A stretch of DNA of 11,382 nt from an uncultured Brevundimonas sp. Its GTDB lineage: Bacteria; Pseudomonadota; Alphaproteobacteria; Caulobacterales; Caulobacteraceae. The stretch is from contig CAMLNY010000006.1 of the NCBI GenBank assembly GCA_946481405.1, forward strand, positions 1 through 11,382. Reading direction: 5' to 3'. Both the position numbers and the translations under genes were made by a program. Of this stretch, positions 1-8,370 are shown piece after piece (position 1 is the first letter of the stretch; each line of letters begins with the position of its first letter). The notes beneath the pieces were generated by a model that made no database searches, was not told the origin of the DNA, and saw only the letters and a list, made by a program, of their open reading frames with translations.

Positions 1-88
1 GTCTCCGTCTTCGCCCGCCGGGGCTCGGACCCGGCTCGAAAAGCGAAAGGGGGGCGGTCTAGTCTCCCGTACGCCCTCTGTCCAATTT
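1..88. other. Non-coding left flank with a weak hairpin
   Basis: No open frame with coding character is seen here. On the minus strand, downstream of the lipoprotein stop, GGGCG (complement of 72-76) could pair with CGCCC (complement of 52-56) across a 15-nt loop, followed by a T-rich stretch (CCCTTTCGCTTTT). This could be a poor intrinsic terminator for the three-gene unit to its right. A second stem of 6 bp (17-22 with 30-35, 7-nt loop) has no T-tract. Neither is strong. Confidence 0.3.
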
Positions 89-844
89 TCAGCAGGTCAA
101 AAGCTCGGGCCGCGTCATCGCCTCATAGCGCTCGCCCTGCAGGGCGTAGCGGACGGCGACGGACCGGTCGCCGGAATAGCGGACGCTGAAGCTGCGGCCC
201 TTCATGTCCGGCGTCAGCTCGCCCTCCATCTCCTCCCCGGCGTCGCCGCGCGCGCCGTCCGAGGAATAGGCGACCGGAATGCCGTCGGCGCGCAGGACCG
301 GCCTCTCGGGCGTCAGCTCGACGACGTCGGACCATGAGCAGCTGTAGCCCTGCCACGTCCCCCCGGCCTCGGTGACCACGGCGGGCGCCGGCGTCAGGTC
401 GGTGCGCACCGACCACTGCGGCGGCGAGCCGAAGGTCCCGCCGACGACCAGATTGGGCCAGGCCCCGGTACGGCTGAAGCCGGTCCCGCTTCGGGTCAGA
501 TAGTGGACGGCCAGCGCCCCGGCCGAGACATGGCCGTCGCCGCCCTGGCCTTCCGAGATCAGGGCGTAGCGGTCGCTGCCGAGAGGAACCAGCTCGCCGC
601 GCGAATAGGTGACCGGCTCTTCGTCGGCCTTCGCGTCCGGCGCGCGCCAGAGCACGGGCGGGGCCGAGCCCCAGGCCGCCTGAAACGCCGCCGCATCCGT
701 CGCCGCCGACGCCGGAGCTCCGGCCGCGGGCGGGGCGATCGCCGGAGCGACCGATGGCGTCGCCGTCTCCCCGGCCCCGTCGCACCCTCCCAGACCGGTC
801 AGGCTGCAGGAGAAGAGAAGGCCGGCGAGACGGATGGGAGGCAT
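89..844 (-). CDS. Predicted lipoprotein, function unknown
   Basis: The 251-residue product begins with a short basic n-region, a hydrophobic stretch and a lipobox-like LGGC, so Cys21 is the likely lipidated residue and the mature protein is probably membrane-anchored in the periplasm. Residues 22-55 are a low-complexity Ala/Pro/Thr linker. The rest (about 55-251) looks like a globular, beta-rich domain with many Gly, Trp and Tyr residues, and I do not recognise its family. Two further cysteines occur, Cys169 in an SCSW context and Cys251 as the very last residue, which could form a disulfide. The ATG lies 4 nt after the TAG of the upstream gene, so it is very likely co-transcribed and coupled with it. 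The ribosome binding site is weak (GTAGAG). The reading frame is well supported; the function is unassigned. Confidence 0.8.
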   Translation of the reverse strand: MPPIRLAGLLFSCSLTGLGGCDGAGETATPSVAPAIAPPAAGAPASAATDAAAFQAAWGSAPPVLWRAPDAKADEEPVTYSRGELVPLGSDRYALISEGQGGDGHVSAGALAVHYLTRSGTGFSRTGAWPNLVVGGTFGSPPQWSVRTDLTPAPAVVTEAGGTWQGYSCSWSDVVELTPERPVLRADGIPVAYSSDGARGDAGEEMEGELTPDMKGRSFSVRYSGDRSVAVRYALQGERYEAMTRPELLTC

Positions 845-848
845 GGCT

Positions 849-1580
849 CTACGCGGGCTGGGTGGTGGATGAAGGTGGACCGTTCGACCGGTCGACGGCG
901 GCCACCACCTCCGCGGCGGTCACCGAGCGCATCGGCCGGATCGACAATCCCGCCGCATTCAACACCCGGGCCGTCCAGCTGTTGCACAGATAGCCGATCC
1001 AGAAATGCTCCCGGCTGGCGAAGAAGTAGGCGCCGTCGCCGTCCCGCGCCGTCGAGACGCGCGGTTGGCCCTCTACGAGGGACAGGGAGTCCTCGACCCG
1101 ATCGCGCAGACCCGCGAACGCTTCCGGTGACAGGGTCAGGGTGCGGCGACGCTCGGCCGGGAACCGCGTCGAGGGATCGCCTGTCTCAGGGTCCAGCATG
1201 ACGACCGAAGCGTTGCCGGGTTTGAAGAAGGCGCGCAGGCCGTCAGGAATACGGTCTTCCATGGGCGACTGGTCGACAAAGAATTTGGCGTCGCCCCAGC
1301 CGATCAGGATCCAGTCGCCCGGCCCCACAGTGCGCGACGCCTCGGCCAGAGGTCCGCCCCCGGCCTCCAGCGCCGCACGGGGCACGGCGATGTCGGTGTG
1401 GAAACCGTTGTTGAGCAGATGGACGGGAACGACTGCGCTTCGGGCCTCCGGGTACGACTCTCCTGGGCGGGTCCAAGTCCACAGGGCGGCCACCAGTCCC
1501 AGAAGACCCGCCAGCAGGAACGCCCCCACGGTCCGCATCAGTCGGCGCCGCCGACCGGGCTGCGGGGCGGCAGGCTCCAT
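849..1580 (-). CDS. DUF2459 family membrane-anchored protein
   Basis: The 243-residue product has an Arg-rich N-terminus (residues 10-16) followed by one hydrophobic segment (about 17-34), which is a signal anchor. The rest would lie in the periplasm. It resembles the DUF2459 / TIGR02117 family, with conserved elements LLNNGFHTDI (55-64), IGWGD (93-97) and CNSW (199-202). The family has no established function. The order His61 then Cys199, each in a conserved patch, recalls circularly permuted NlpC/P60-type thiol hydrolases, but that is inference. Two starts are possible. The longer form (1580) overlaps the upstream gene by 43 nt. An internal ATG at 1538 forms a TGATG overlap with that gene's stop, which suggests coupling, and still keeps the membrane segment. 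Neither has a strong Shine-Dalgarno, so the longer form is given as the outer bound. Confidence 0.8.
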   Translation of the reverse strand: MEPAAPQPGRRRRLMRTVGAFLLAGLLGLVAALWTWTRPGESYPEARSAVVPVHLLNNGFHTDIAVPRAALEAGGGPLAEASRTVGPGDWILIGWGDAKFFVDQSPMEDRIPDGLRAFFKPGNASVVMLDPETGDPSTRFPAERRRTLTLSPEAFAGLRDRVEDSLSLVEGQPRVSTARDGDGAYFFASREHFWIGYLCNSWTARVLNAAGLSIRPMRSVTAAEVVAAVDRSNGPPSSTTQPA

Positions 1581-2035
1581 TCACCACGCCAGTCGTAGCT
1601 CAGGGTCACGCAGTGCCGGAACGTCCCGTCGGACCAACGCCCGGCGCCGTGCATGACGATCGGCCGTCCGGCCCGCACGCGACCGAGAACGAGGAATGTC
1701 TCCTCCGCCCCCGGGCAGACAGCACGCGACAGGCCGCGCCCGTCGCCTTCGTGCGGGATGGAATAGACGGTGCTCTCGGTCGCGCCCTCGGGCAGGACGC
1801 TCCGCGCCTGATCCGGGCCGCCCCGCACGATGGTGGCCGATCCGCGCGCCGTGGTGGAGATGATCCGCCGCACGCTGACCGCGCCGAACCAGCCGCGTTC
1901 GACCTCCAGGGTAATGCCGCGCGTCAGGGCGCGCGTGACCCGGTCCGACGGGTTGAAGGCGAGAAAGCGCACGTCCGCGAAGGCCGGGGTGGCGACGGCG
2001 AGAACGGCGACGGCGGCGAGCATACGGTGAAGCAT
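1538..2035 (-). CDS. Secreted hypothetical protein
   Basis: The 165-residue product has a classic Sec signal peptide: MLHR, a hydrophobic core, then ATPAFA with predicted cleavage after Ala20. The mature part is about 145 residues and is probably periplasmic. It contains two cysteines (Cys107 and Cys142) that could form a disulfide, and a C-terminal region with aromatic residues (SYDWRGEW, 146-153). I do not recognise a family. It is the first gene of a compact three-gene unit, its TGA overlapping an ATG of the DUF2459 gene. Upstream of the ATG lies AAGTGAGACC, a modest ribosome binding site. I could not find a convincing promoter in the 130 bp back to infB, most of which is the infB terminator. 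It could be expressed from an unseen promoter or by read-through. Confidence 0.75.
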   Translation of the reverse strand: MLHRMLAAVAVLAVATPAFADVRFLAFNPSDRVTRALTRGITLEVERGWFGAVSVRRIISTTARGSATIVRGGPDQARSVLPEGATESTVYSIPHEGDGRGLSRAVCPGAEETFLVLGRVRAGRPIVMHGAGRWSDGTFRHCVTLSYDWRGEWSLPPRSPVGGAD

Positions 2036-2083
2036 GGTCTCACTTCATACCCCGACTTGCGGCGGAAGGGAGGCGTCGCGCCC

Positions 2084-2116
2084 AAACGAACAGGGGGCGG
2101 CCTTGCGACCGCCCCC
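2084..2116 (-). terminator. Intrinsic terminator after infB
   Basis: An exact 8-bp stem (GGGGGCGG at 2093-2100 with CCGCCCCC at 2109-2116) closes an 8-nt loop 51 nt beyond the infB stop. Read on the minus strand it is followed by TGTTCGTTTG, a moderately U-rich tail. The orientation fits the end of the rimP-nusA-ylxR-infB operon and separates it from the unit at 89-2035. Confidence 0.75.
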
Positions 2117-2166
2117 AATCCATCGCGTCCAAGCGGCGAGCGACCGCGTCGCAAGCGGTGGCGCGC

Positions 2167-5100
2167 TTACAGCGAACGCTTCACTTCCTCGACGGTGAAG
2201 CACTCGATGTAATCGCCGACCTTGATGTCCTGGAAGCCCTGGAAGTGCATGCCGCACTCCTGGCCCGACGGGACCTCGTTGACCTCGTCCTTGAAGCGCT
2301 TGAGCGTCGTGAGGGTGCCCAGTTCCAGAACCACGACGTCGTCGCGGATGATCCGGACCTTGGCGCCCTTGCGGACCACGCCTTCCGACACCCGGCAGCC
2401 GGCGATCTTGCCAGTCTTGGAGATGTCGAAGACCTGAAGCACCGCCGCGTTGCCCAGGAAGGTTTCCCGTTGCAGCGGCGCCAGCATGCCCGAGAGCACG
2501 CCCTTCATGTCGTCCAGCAGGTCGTAGATGATCGAGTAGTAGCGGATCTCCACGCCCTCGCGGTCGGCCAGATCGCGGGCCTGTTTCGACGCACGGACAT
2601 TGAAGCCGAGGATCGGCGCCCCGGCCGACTTGGCGAGGGTGACATCCGACTCGGTGATGCCGCCAGCGCCGGAATAGACGACCCGCGCGCGGACCTCGTC
2701 GTTGCCCATCTTCTCGAGCGAGCCCTGGATGGCCTCGCCCGAACCCTGGACGTCCGACTTGATGACGACCGGCAGCTCCGAGATCTTCTTGGAGCCCAGC
2801 TTGGACATCATGTCGGCCAGCGAGACCTGGTTGATGCCGCCGGTGGCCTTCTCGCGCTTCACGCGGGCGCGGTACTCGGTCAGCTCGCGGGCGCGGGCTT
2901 CCGATTCCACGACGGCCAGCGGTTCGCCGGGCGACGGCGCTTCGTCCAGACCCAGAATCTCGACCGGAACCGACGGACCGGCTTCGGTCAGCTGTTCGTT
3001 GCGCTCGTTCAGCAGGGCGCGGACCTTGCCCCAGGCGGAGCCGGCCACGACGATGTCGCCGCGCTTCAGCGTGCCGCGCTTGACCAGAACGGTCGCGACC
3101 GGGCCGCGGCCCTTGTCCAGCTTGGCCTCGATGACCACGCCTTCGGCCGAGCGATCCGGATCGGCTTTCAGGTCCATGACCTCGGCCTGCAGCAGGATGG
3201 CGTCGATCAGGCCGTCCAGATTGGTGCGGGTCTTGGCCGAGACCTCGACGATCTGGGTGTCGCCGCCCAGGGCTTCCGAGATGACCTCGTACTGCAGCAG
3301 TTCGTTGACGACGCGCTGCGGATCGGCCTCCGGTTTGTCGACCTTGTTGACCGCCACGATGATCGGGGCGCCCGCCGCTTTGGCGTGCGAGATCGACTCG
3401 ATCGTCTGGGGCATGACGCCGTCGTCGGCCGCGACCACCAGCACCACGATGTCGGTGACGTTGGCGCCGCGCGTCCGCATGGCGCTGAAGGCTGCGTGAC
3501 CCGGGGTGTCGAGGAAGGTGACCGCATGGCCGTCCTTCGTCCGCACCTGATAGGCGCCGATGTGCTGGGTGATGCCGCCGGCCTCGCCCGCGGCCACGTC
3601 GGTGGTGCGGAGCGCATCGAGCAGCGACGTCTTGCCGTGGTCGACGTGGCCCATGATGGCCACGACCGGGGCGCGCGGCGTGGTCGCGTCGTCGTCGACG
3701 GCCTCCGACAGGAACCCTTCCTCAACGTCCGATTCGGAGACCCGCTTGACGGTCATGCCGTATTCGTCGGCGACCAGTTCGGCCGTGTCGGAATCGATCA
3801 CGTCGTTGATCTTCATCATCATGCCCTGACGCATCAGGAACTTGATGATGTCGACGCCGCGCACGGCCATCCGGTTGGCCAGTTCGCCGACGGTGATGGT
3901 GTCGGGGATGACCACTTCACGCGGACGGTTCGGCGCATCCGTCGACCCGCCTTTACGTTTCTCCTTCTCGCGTTCGCGGGCCCGGCGGACCGAGGCCAGC
4001 GAACGCATCCGCTCGGCCGTATCGCCGTCGCCGGCCACGGACTGGATGGTCAGACGACCTTCGCGGCGCTTGGGCTCGCCGCGCGTGCGGCTGACGGCCT
4101 TGCCTGCGTTGGCGTCGGAGAACCGCTTGTCGCGATCGTCCTCGCGCGGGGCGGGACGGCCGAAGCCTGTGCCCGGCGCGCGGCTGGGACGGGCGACCTC
4201 GGCCTGGGCCGGGGGCTGGTTCGGGGTCGGACGACCGCCGGGACCGGTGCGCGGTCCGCCCGGACGGGCGGCGCCGGGGGCCGGACGCGGGGTCAGGGCC
4301 GAATAGCGGACGGGCTCGGCCGGACGCGAAGGCGCGCCGCCGCGTTCGCCCCGCTCGCCGCCAGAACGGGGCGAGGTCGGACGGTCCGAATAGGATTTCT
4401 CACCGCCGCCCATGGCTTCTTCACGGGCCGACCGGGCGCCGAAGGCGGGACGGTCAATGGGGGCGCGTTGCGGATTGCCGGGCTTGGGCGCGCGCTGGCC
4501 GAAATTGACCACCGGGCGGGCCGGCGGGGCCGGGCGCGCCGGGGCAGGGGCAGCCGGAGCCGGGGTCGGTTCGGACGCAGTGGCGGACGCAGCCGGGGTC
4601 GGGGCGGCCGGGCGCGGCGCGGGTTTGGCCGGAGCCGGAGCGGCGGCGGCCAGTTTGGCGGCTTCGGCGCGGGCGGCCTCGGCGGCGGCGCGGGCGGCGG
4701 CGGCCTCGGCCTGTGCGGCGCTGGCGGCCTGGGCGGCCGCGGCGGCCTGATCGCGCGCGGCGGCGTCTCGGCGCGCCTGTTCGGCGGCGGCGGCGGCGGC
4801 GCGTTCGGCCTGGGCCTGGGTCGCCGTCTCGATGGCGCGGCGACGGGCTTCCTGTTCCTCGTTGGACAGGCGGCCGCCAGCGGGCTGCGAGATCTGCGGA
4901 CGCGGCGCGGAGGCTTGCGGGGCCGGGGCGTCAGGGCGCGGACGCGCGACGTCGAAGCCCTGCGGACGCTGGTGACCCCCACCGGCCGGCGCTCCCGGAC
5001 GACGCTTGGTCTCGACGACCACCGTTTTGGTGCGGCCATGGCTGAAGCTCTGGCGCACGGTGCCGGTCGAAACCGATCCCGTGGCGCGCGGCTTCAGGCT

Positions 5101-5190
5101 CAGCGGCGCGCGCGGTCCCGTCGTGGACGGGGTTCCGGTCGGTCCGCCAGCGTTCTGGCCGTCGTTGGTCTTGTCGTTTTCGTCGCTCAT
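2167..5190 (-). CDS. infB: Translation initiation factor IF-2
   Basis: IF-2 is the GTPase that places initiator fMet-tRNA on the 30S subunit and promotes joining of the 50S subunit. The product is 1007 residues. Residues about 30-65 hold the alphaproteobacterial N-terminal element ([16 protein letters not shown]). Residues 110-350 are a low-complexity Ala-, Pro-, Arg- and Gly-rich extension. An IF2_N-type domain lies near 425-475. The G domain shows GHVDHGKT (514-521), [10 protein letters not shown] (538-547), DTPGH (561-565), NKVD (615-618) and SAK (651-653), so all GTPase motifs are intact. Domain II, the IF-2 core and the C-terminal fMet-tRNA-binding domain follow to 1007. The extension makes it longer than E. 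coli IF-2 (890). It is last in the rimP-nusA-ylxR-infB operon, 110 nt after ylxR. The ATG has only a weak Shine-Dalgarno, and a hairpin sits 18 nt upstream. Confidence 0.98.
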   Translation of the reverse strand: MSDENDKTNDGQNAGGPTGTPSTTGPRAPLSLKPRATGSVSTGTVRQSFSHGRTKTVVVETKRRPGAPAGGGHQRPQGFDVARPRPDAPAPQASAPRPQISQPAGGRLSNEEQEARRRAIETATQAQAERAAAAAAEQARRDAAARDQAAAAAQAASAAQAEAAAARAAAEAARAEAAKLAAAAPAPAKPAPRPAAPTPAASATASEPTPAPAAPAPARPAPPARPVVNFGQRAPKPGNPQRAPIDRPAFGARSAREEAMGGGEKSYSDRPTSPRSGGERGERGGAPSRPAEPVRYSALTPRPAPGAARPGGPRTGPGGRPTPNQPPAQAEVARPSRAPGTGFGRPAPREDDRDKRFSDANAGKAVSRTRGEPKRREGRLTIQSVAGDGDTAERMRSLASVRRAREREKEKRKGGSTDAPNRPREVVIPDTITVGELANRMAVRGVDIIKFLMRQGMMMKINDVIDSDTAELVADEYGMTVKRVSESDVEEGFLSEAVDDDATTPRAPVVAIMGHVDHGKTSLLDALRTTDVAAGEAGGITQHIGAYQVRTKDGHAVTFLDTPGHAAFSAMRTRGANVTDIVVLVVAADDGVMPQTIESISHAKAAGAPIIVAVNKVDKPEADPQRVVNELLQYEVISEALGGDTQIVEVSAKTRTNLDGLIDAILLQAEVMDLKADPDRSAEGVVIEAKLDKGRGPVATVLVKRGTLKRGDIVVAGSAWGKVRALLNERNEQLTEAGPSVPVEILGLDEAPSPGEPLAVVESEARARELTEYRARVKREKATGGINQVSLADMMSKLGSKKISELPVVIKSDVQGSGEAIQGSLEKMGNDEVRARVVYSGAGGITESDVTLAKSAGAPILGFNVRASKQARDLADREGVEIRYYSIIYDLLDDMKGVLSGMLAPLQRETFLGNAAVLQVFDISKTGKIAGCRVSEGVVRKGAKVRIIRDDVVVLELGTLTTLKRFKDEVNEVPSGQECGMHFQGFQDIKVGDYIECFTVEEVKRSL
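4633..4833 (-). repeat. Ala-rich low-complexity tract inside infB
   Basis: This stretch of near-repetitive GCN codons (many gcggcg units on the plus strand) encodes IF-2 residues about 120-186, an alternating Ala/Glu/Arg/Gln segment with heptad-like charge spacing. It would form a long helix or coiled coil linking the N-terminal element to the Pro/Ala-rich linker. The frame is intact. It is a protein-level linker rather than a mobile repeat. Confidence 0.7.
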
Positions 5191-5208
5191 CCGGTCGCTT
5201 TACTCGTG

Positions 5209-5224
5209 GGCGGAAAAGTCCGCC
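5209..5224 (-). promoter_or_regulatory. Hairpin in the infB leader
   Basis: A perfect 6-bp stem, GGCGGA (5209-5214) with TCCGCC (5219-5224), closes a 4-nt loop 18 nt before the infB ATG, within the 110-nt gap after ylxR. It has no U-tract in the transcript direction, so it is not an intrinsic terminator. It could limit ribosome access or stabilise a processed mRNA end. The remaining gap (5225-5300) holds nothing I can support, and no convincing promoter. Confidence 0.4.
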
Positions 5225-5300
5225 GGTCGTCTCAAAATCGTCTCTTCAACGCAAAAAGCCGTGCGAAACCCGCCCCTTGAAAGGAACGAATCCAGCCCGT

Positions 5301-5966
5301 TCAGTCTACGTCTCCTGGGTCTTCGTCTGACCCGCTCCCGCCGCTGGACCCTCGTCGAAGGTCCCACTCCGGGGGTCGGAGCGGTCGAAATCCCGCCAAT
5401 CGCGAGGCCTCTTGGCCCCAGCGATCCGCCCGCCCTCCGGCAAGCAGGACGGCGTGTATCGCATTTTCCAGCCCGAGGGCCAAACTCAAATCATCCGCGC
5501 TGAAGGCGCCGCAGACCTGCGTCGTCTGGTGTCGCGTCAGGGACAGCAGTTTCCCGCGTCCGTCGGCGGCCCCGTCCGAGGCCTCGATCAGCCATGCGGC
5601 CTTCCCCGAGCGGATCGCCGCAGCGGATTTCTCGAAGCCGGAGATAATCACGCCTTCGCGTCGGGCAAGACCCAGCTGCTCCAGACAGCGCCGGGCCAGC
5701 AGGGTTTCGACCGTGTCAGCGAGGTCCGCCGCCGGCTTCAGCGGCGCCTTGGCCGAGCGCGAGAACAGGTTCTTCCTGACCGCCATGTCGACGGAGGTGC
5801 GGGACGCCTCCACCCACATGCCGCGACCGGGCAGTTTCCTGCCCAGGTCGGGAGCGACCGCGCCGTCCGGGCCGGCGACGAAACGGATCAGACGAGATTC
5901 GTCGAGAGCCTGGTGGGTGACCAGGTCCCGGCGCTCCCTATCGATCGTCGCGTCGCGAAGGCTCAT
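5301..5966 (-). CDS. YlxR (DUF448) - L7Ae-like RNA-binding fusion protein
   Basis: This 221-residue protein joins two domains that are separate genes (ylxR and ylxQ) in Firmicutes. Residues about 10-85 are a YlxR domain (LIRFVAGPDG, 26-35; KLPGRGMW, 44-51). Residues about 87-180 are L7Ae/L30e-like (ISGFEKSAAAIRSGKAAWLI, 108-127; DGAADGRGKLL, 131-141). Both are RNA-binding folds, and a YlxR homologue has been linked to RNase P RNA in Firmicutes. The tail from about 200 is Gly/Ser/Asp-rich and probably disordered. The usual RRC-[IV]-x-TGE motif of YlxR reads RRDLVTHQ here, so the conserved Cys is Asp14. The gene starts 15 nt after the nusA TGA, and that stop is in the same frame. The position between nusA and infB is the conserved one and supports the assignment. 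Confidence 0.9.
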   Translation of the reverse strand: MSLRDATIDRERRDLVTHQALDESRLIRFVAGPDGAVAPDLGRKLPGRGMWVEASRTSVDMAVRKNLFSRSAKAPLKPAADLADTVETLLARRCLEQLGLARREGVIISGFEKSAAAIRSGKAAWLIEASDGAADGRGKLLSLTRHQTTQVCGAFSADDLSLALGLENAIHAVLLAGGRADRWGQEASRLAGFRPLRPPEWDLRRGSSGGSGSDEDPGDVD

Positions 5967-5981
5967 GGACGACGTACCGCA

Positions 5982-7724
5982 TCACGCGTCGCGGGTTGGC
6001 TCGAGGTCGTCTTCGACCCCGGCGTCATCCACGATAGCTTCACCCTCGTCGCCCTCGGGAGCGGCGTCGAACACGGCCTCGGGGTCGTATTCGCCCTCGG
6101 CGTACTCTTCCTCGTATTCCGGCTCGGGCTGCGGCAGTTCCGAAGCGTCGATCCAGCCGGCGGCCACGCGGGCCTGAAGGATCAGCAGCTCGGCCTCTTC
6201 CTGGGCCAGATTGAAGCTTTCCAGCACGCCGGCGACCTTGGTCCGCTCGCCGTTGCGCATTTCGTAGCCGCCGCGGATTTCGTCGGTGGCCAGGTCGGCC
6301 AGATCCTCGACCGTCTTCACGCCGCCTTCGCCCAGGGCGACGGCGATCGGCAGGGTCACGCCCGGAACGTCCAGAACACCGTCCTCGACGCCCAGCTCGA
6401 CGCGACGGGCGTCCAGAATGGCGGCCTGCTTCTCGAGATAGTCGCGGGCGCGTGCCTGCAGCTCCTCGGCGGTCTCCTCGTCGAAGCCCTCGATCTCGGC
6501 GACTTCGTAGGATTCCACGAAGGCCAGGTCCTCGATGGTGGCGAAGCCTTCGGTGACCAGGAGCTGGGCGATGACCTCGTCCACGTCCAGGGCTTCCTGG
6601 AACAGGGCGGTGCGTTCGGTGAATTCCTTCTGGCGGCGCTCAGAGTCCTGGCTCTCGGTGATGATGTCGATCTGCCAGCCGGTCAGTTGCGACGCGAGGC
6701 GCACGTTCTGGCCTCGACGGCCGATGGCCAACGACAGCTGTTCGTCGGGCACGACCACTTCCACGCGGTCGGCTTCTTCGTCGAGCACGACCTTGGACAC
6801 TTCGGCCGGAGCAAGCGCGTTGACGATGAAGGTCGGCTCATCCGGGTTCCACTGGATGATGTCGATCTTCTCGCCCTGCAGCTCGGCCACGACCGCCTGG
6901 ACGCGCGAGCCGCGCATGCCGACGCAGGCGCCGACCGGATCGATCGAGCTGTCGTTCGAGAGGACGGCCATCTTGGCGCGCGAACCGGCGTCGCGGGCGG
7001 CGGCGCGAATCTCGATCACGCCGTCGTAGACTTCCGGCACTTCCTGGGCGAACAGCTTGGCCATAAAGCCCGGGTGGGCGCGGCTCAGCATGATCTGCGG
7101 ACCCTTGGCCTCGGGACGGACGTCGTAGATGTAGGTGCGGATCCGGTCGCCGATGTTGAACACCTCGCGCGGGATCGACTGGTCGCGGCGCATGATGCCC
7201 TCGCCCCGGCCCAGATCGACGATGGTGTTGCCGTATTCGACGCGCTTGACGGTGCCGTTGACGATCTCGCCGACGCGGTCCTTGAACTCTTCGTACTGGT
7301 TGGCGCGCTCGGCCTCGCGGACCTTTCCGGTGATGACCTGACGGGCCATCTGGGTCTGGACGCGGCCGAACTCGAACGGCGGCAGCTCCTCGACATATTC
7401 CTTGCCGACCACGGCTTCCGGATCCCGCTTCGACGCGTCGTTCAGACGGACCATGGCGGAGTCGTTGAACTCTTCCAGCTCGTCTTCCGGCATCCAGTCG
7501 TCCTCGACGATGGTGACGTGCCGGGTCAGGCTCAGTTCGCCGGTCCTGGGATCGATCCTGGCGCGGATGTCGTGATGCGCGCCGTAACGCGACTTCGCGC
7601 CCTTCTGGATGGCTTCTTCCAGGGCCTCGATCACGATCTCGCGGTCGATGTTCTTTTCCTGGGCGACCGCATTGGCGATCTGGAGCAGTTCCAGGCGATT
7701 GGCGGAAATACCGGTCACGGCCAT
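5982..7724 (-). CDS. nusA: Transcription termination/antitermination factor NusA
   Basis: NusA binds RNA polymerase and nascent RNA, promotes pausing and intrinsic termination, and takes part in antitermination complexes. The product is 580 residues. The N-terminal polymerase-binding domain covers about 1-128. The S1 domain is near 152-215 ([20 protein letters not shown], 151-170). KH1 includes [15 protein letters not shown] (264-278) and KH2 includes [13 protein letters not shown] (333-345). Helix-hairpin-helix-like repeats follow from about 375 to 525. The last 50 or so residues (527-580) form a strongly acidic, probably disordered tail, which makes it longer than E. coli NusA (495). The start ATG overlaps the rimP stop as TGATG, with GAGGA 9 nt upstream inside rimP, so translation of the two genes is probably coupled. 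Confidence 0.98.
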   Translation of the reverse strand: MAVTGISANRLELLQIANAVAQEKNIDREIVIEALEEAIQKGAKSRYGAHHDIRARIDPRTGELSLTRHVTIVEDDWMPEDELEEFNDSAMVRLNDASKRDPEAVVGKEYVEELPPFEFGRVQTQMARQVITGKVREAERANQYEEFKDRVGEIVNGTVKRVEYGNTIVDLGRGEGIMRRDQSIPREVFNIGDRIRTYIYDVRPEAKGPQIMLSRAHPGFMAKLFAQEVPEVYDGVIEIRAAARDAGSRAKMAVLSNDSSIDPVGACVGMRGSRVQAVVAELQGEKIDIIQWNPDEPTFIVNALAPAEVSKVVLDEEADRVEVVVPDEQLSLAIGRRGQNVRLASQLTGWQIDIITESQDSERRQKEFTERTALFQEALDVDEVIAQLLVTEGFATIEDLAFVESYEVAEIEGFDEETAEELQARARDYLEKQAAILDARRVELGVEDGVLDVPGVTLPIAVALGEGGVKTVEDLADLATDEIRGGYEMRNGERTKVAGVLESFNLAQEEAELLILQARVAAGWIDASELPQPEPEYEEEYAEGEYDPEAVFDAAPEGDEGEAIVDDAGVEDDLEPTRDA

Positions 7725-7738
7725 CAGGCGTCGTCCTC
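7722..7738 (-). promoter_or_regulatory. rimP/nusA coupling site and nusA ribosome binding site
   Basis: On the minus strand GAGGA (complement of 7734-7738) lies 9 nt before the nusA ATG. The rimP TGA and the nusA ATG share one base (TGATG). This fixes the nusA start and indicates translational coupling. Confidence 0.75.
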
Positions 7739-8323
7739 AGTCTTGGTGGTCTTGTTGGTGTTGCGGTCTTCGGGAGCGCTTGTCGGCAGCTCGTCGTCTT
7801 CGGGTTCGCCCCGCGCGGCGCGAATCGCGGCCCCGCGCTTCAGCAGGGCGTCATTCATGACCAGCTTGGCGTCGACCAGCCAGTCGAAGGGGATCAGGGC
7901 AGTGTCGTCTTCGCCGTCCAGATCGATGGCGATGTTGTCGTGCTCGGTGCCGGCCAGGACGCCCTTGAAGCGCTTGCGCCCCTCGATCATCCGGTCCGTC
8001 TCCAGACGCGCCTCCAGACCCTCGAACAGGTCGAAGTCCTTCAGCCGGGTCAGGGGCCGGTCGATGCCGGGCGAGGAGACCTCCAGCAGATATTCTCCGG
8101 CGATCGGATCGGCGGCGTCCAGCACTTCCGACACCGCGCGGCTCAGGCGCGCGCATTCCTCGACGGCGATGTCGTTGTCCGAGGGACGCTCGGCCATGAT
8201 CTGCAGCCGGCGACGCAGGGTCCCGCCCATCAGCCGCACGCGCACCACGTCCAGACCGATCGATTCCGCGACGGGATCGATCAGCTCCAGGATCTGGCGG
8301 TCTTCGACGGTCTTGGCGCGCAC
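7724..8323 (-). CDS. rimP: Ribosome maturation factor RimP
   Basis: RimP assists late assembly of the 30S subunit. The 199-residue product has the family signature [11 protein letters not shown] (81-91). An N-terminal alpha/beta domain covers about 10-90 and a C-terminal Sm-like beta domain about 92-160. The last 35 residues (165-199) are a charged Glu/Asp/Thr/Lys-rich extension, probably disordered, so it is longer than E. coli RimP (about 150). The start is GTG at 8323, giving the N-terminus [10 protein letters not shown], which aligns with the expected start of alphaproteobacterial RimP. There is no strong Shine-Dalgarno and no better start nearby. It is the first gene of the operon, and its leader carries a terminator-like hairpin at 8371-8404. 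Confidence 0.95.
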   Translation of the reverse strand: MRAKTVEDRQILELIDPVAESIGLDVVRVRLMGGTLRRRLQIMAERPSDNDIAVEECARLSRAVSEVLDAADPIAGEYLLEVSSPGIDRPLTRLKDFDLFEGLEARLETDRMIEGRKRFKGVLAGTEHDNIAIDLDGEDDTALIPFDWLVDAKLVMNDALLKRGAAIRAARGEPEDDELPTSAPEDRNTNKTTKTEDDA

Positions 8324-8370
8324 GCGGGCAGGTCTTTTGAAGTGTCGCCGCCCGGAGGTCGGCTTGGGGC

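Noticed and set aside
17..35. A hairpin with a 7-nt loop resembling a tRNA T-arm, and GTCTCCG at the very left edge resembling a tRNA-Ser acceptor end
   Set aside because: The loop departs from the T-loop consensus, no matching acceptor strand or anticodon arm is found, no CCA follows GTCTCCG, and the window begins there, so nothing can be confirmed.
4600..4830. GCGGCG-rich tract considered as a tandem repeat or mobile element
   Set aside because: The units are irregular and in frame, and encode the Ala-rich helix of IF-2. There are no flanking direct repeats or spacers.
2158..5280. A 1040-codon open frame on the plus strand, fully antisense to infB
   Set aside because: It mirrors infB. High GC and third-position bias keep the opposite frame open, and the translation is low-complexity with no recognisable domain. 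IF-2 motifs on the minus strand settle the strand.
5966..5984. The nusA TGA is in frame with ylxR, so read-through could fuse the two
   Set aside because: Only five sense codons separate the stop from the ATG, but nothing around the stop suggests programmed read-through. Frame agreement occurs one time in three by chance.
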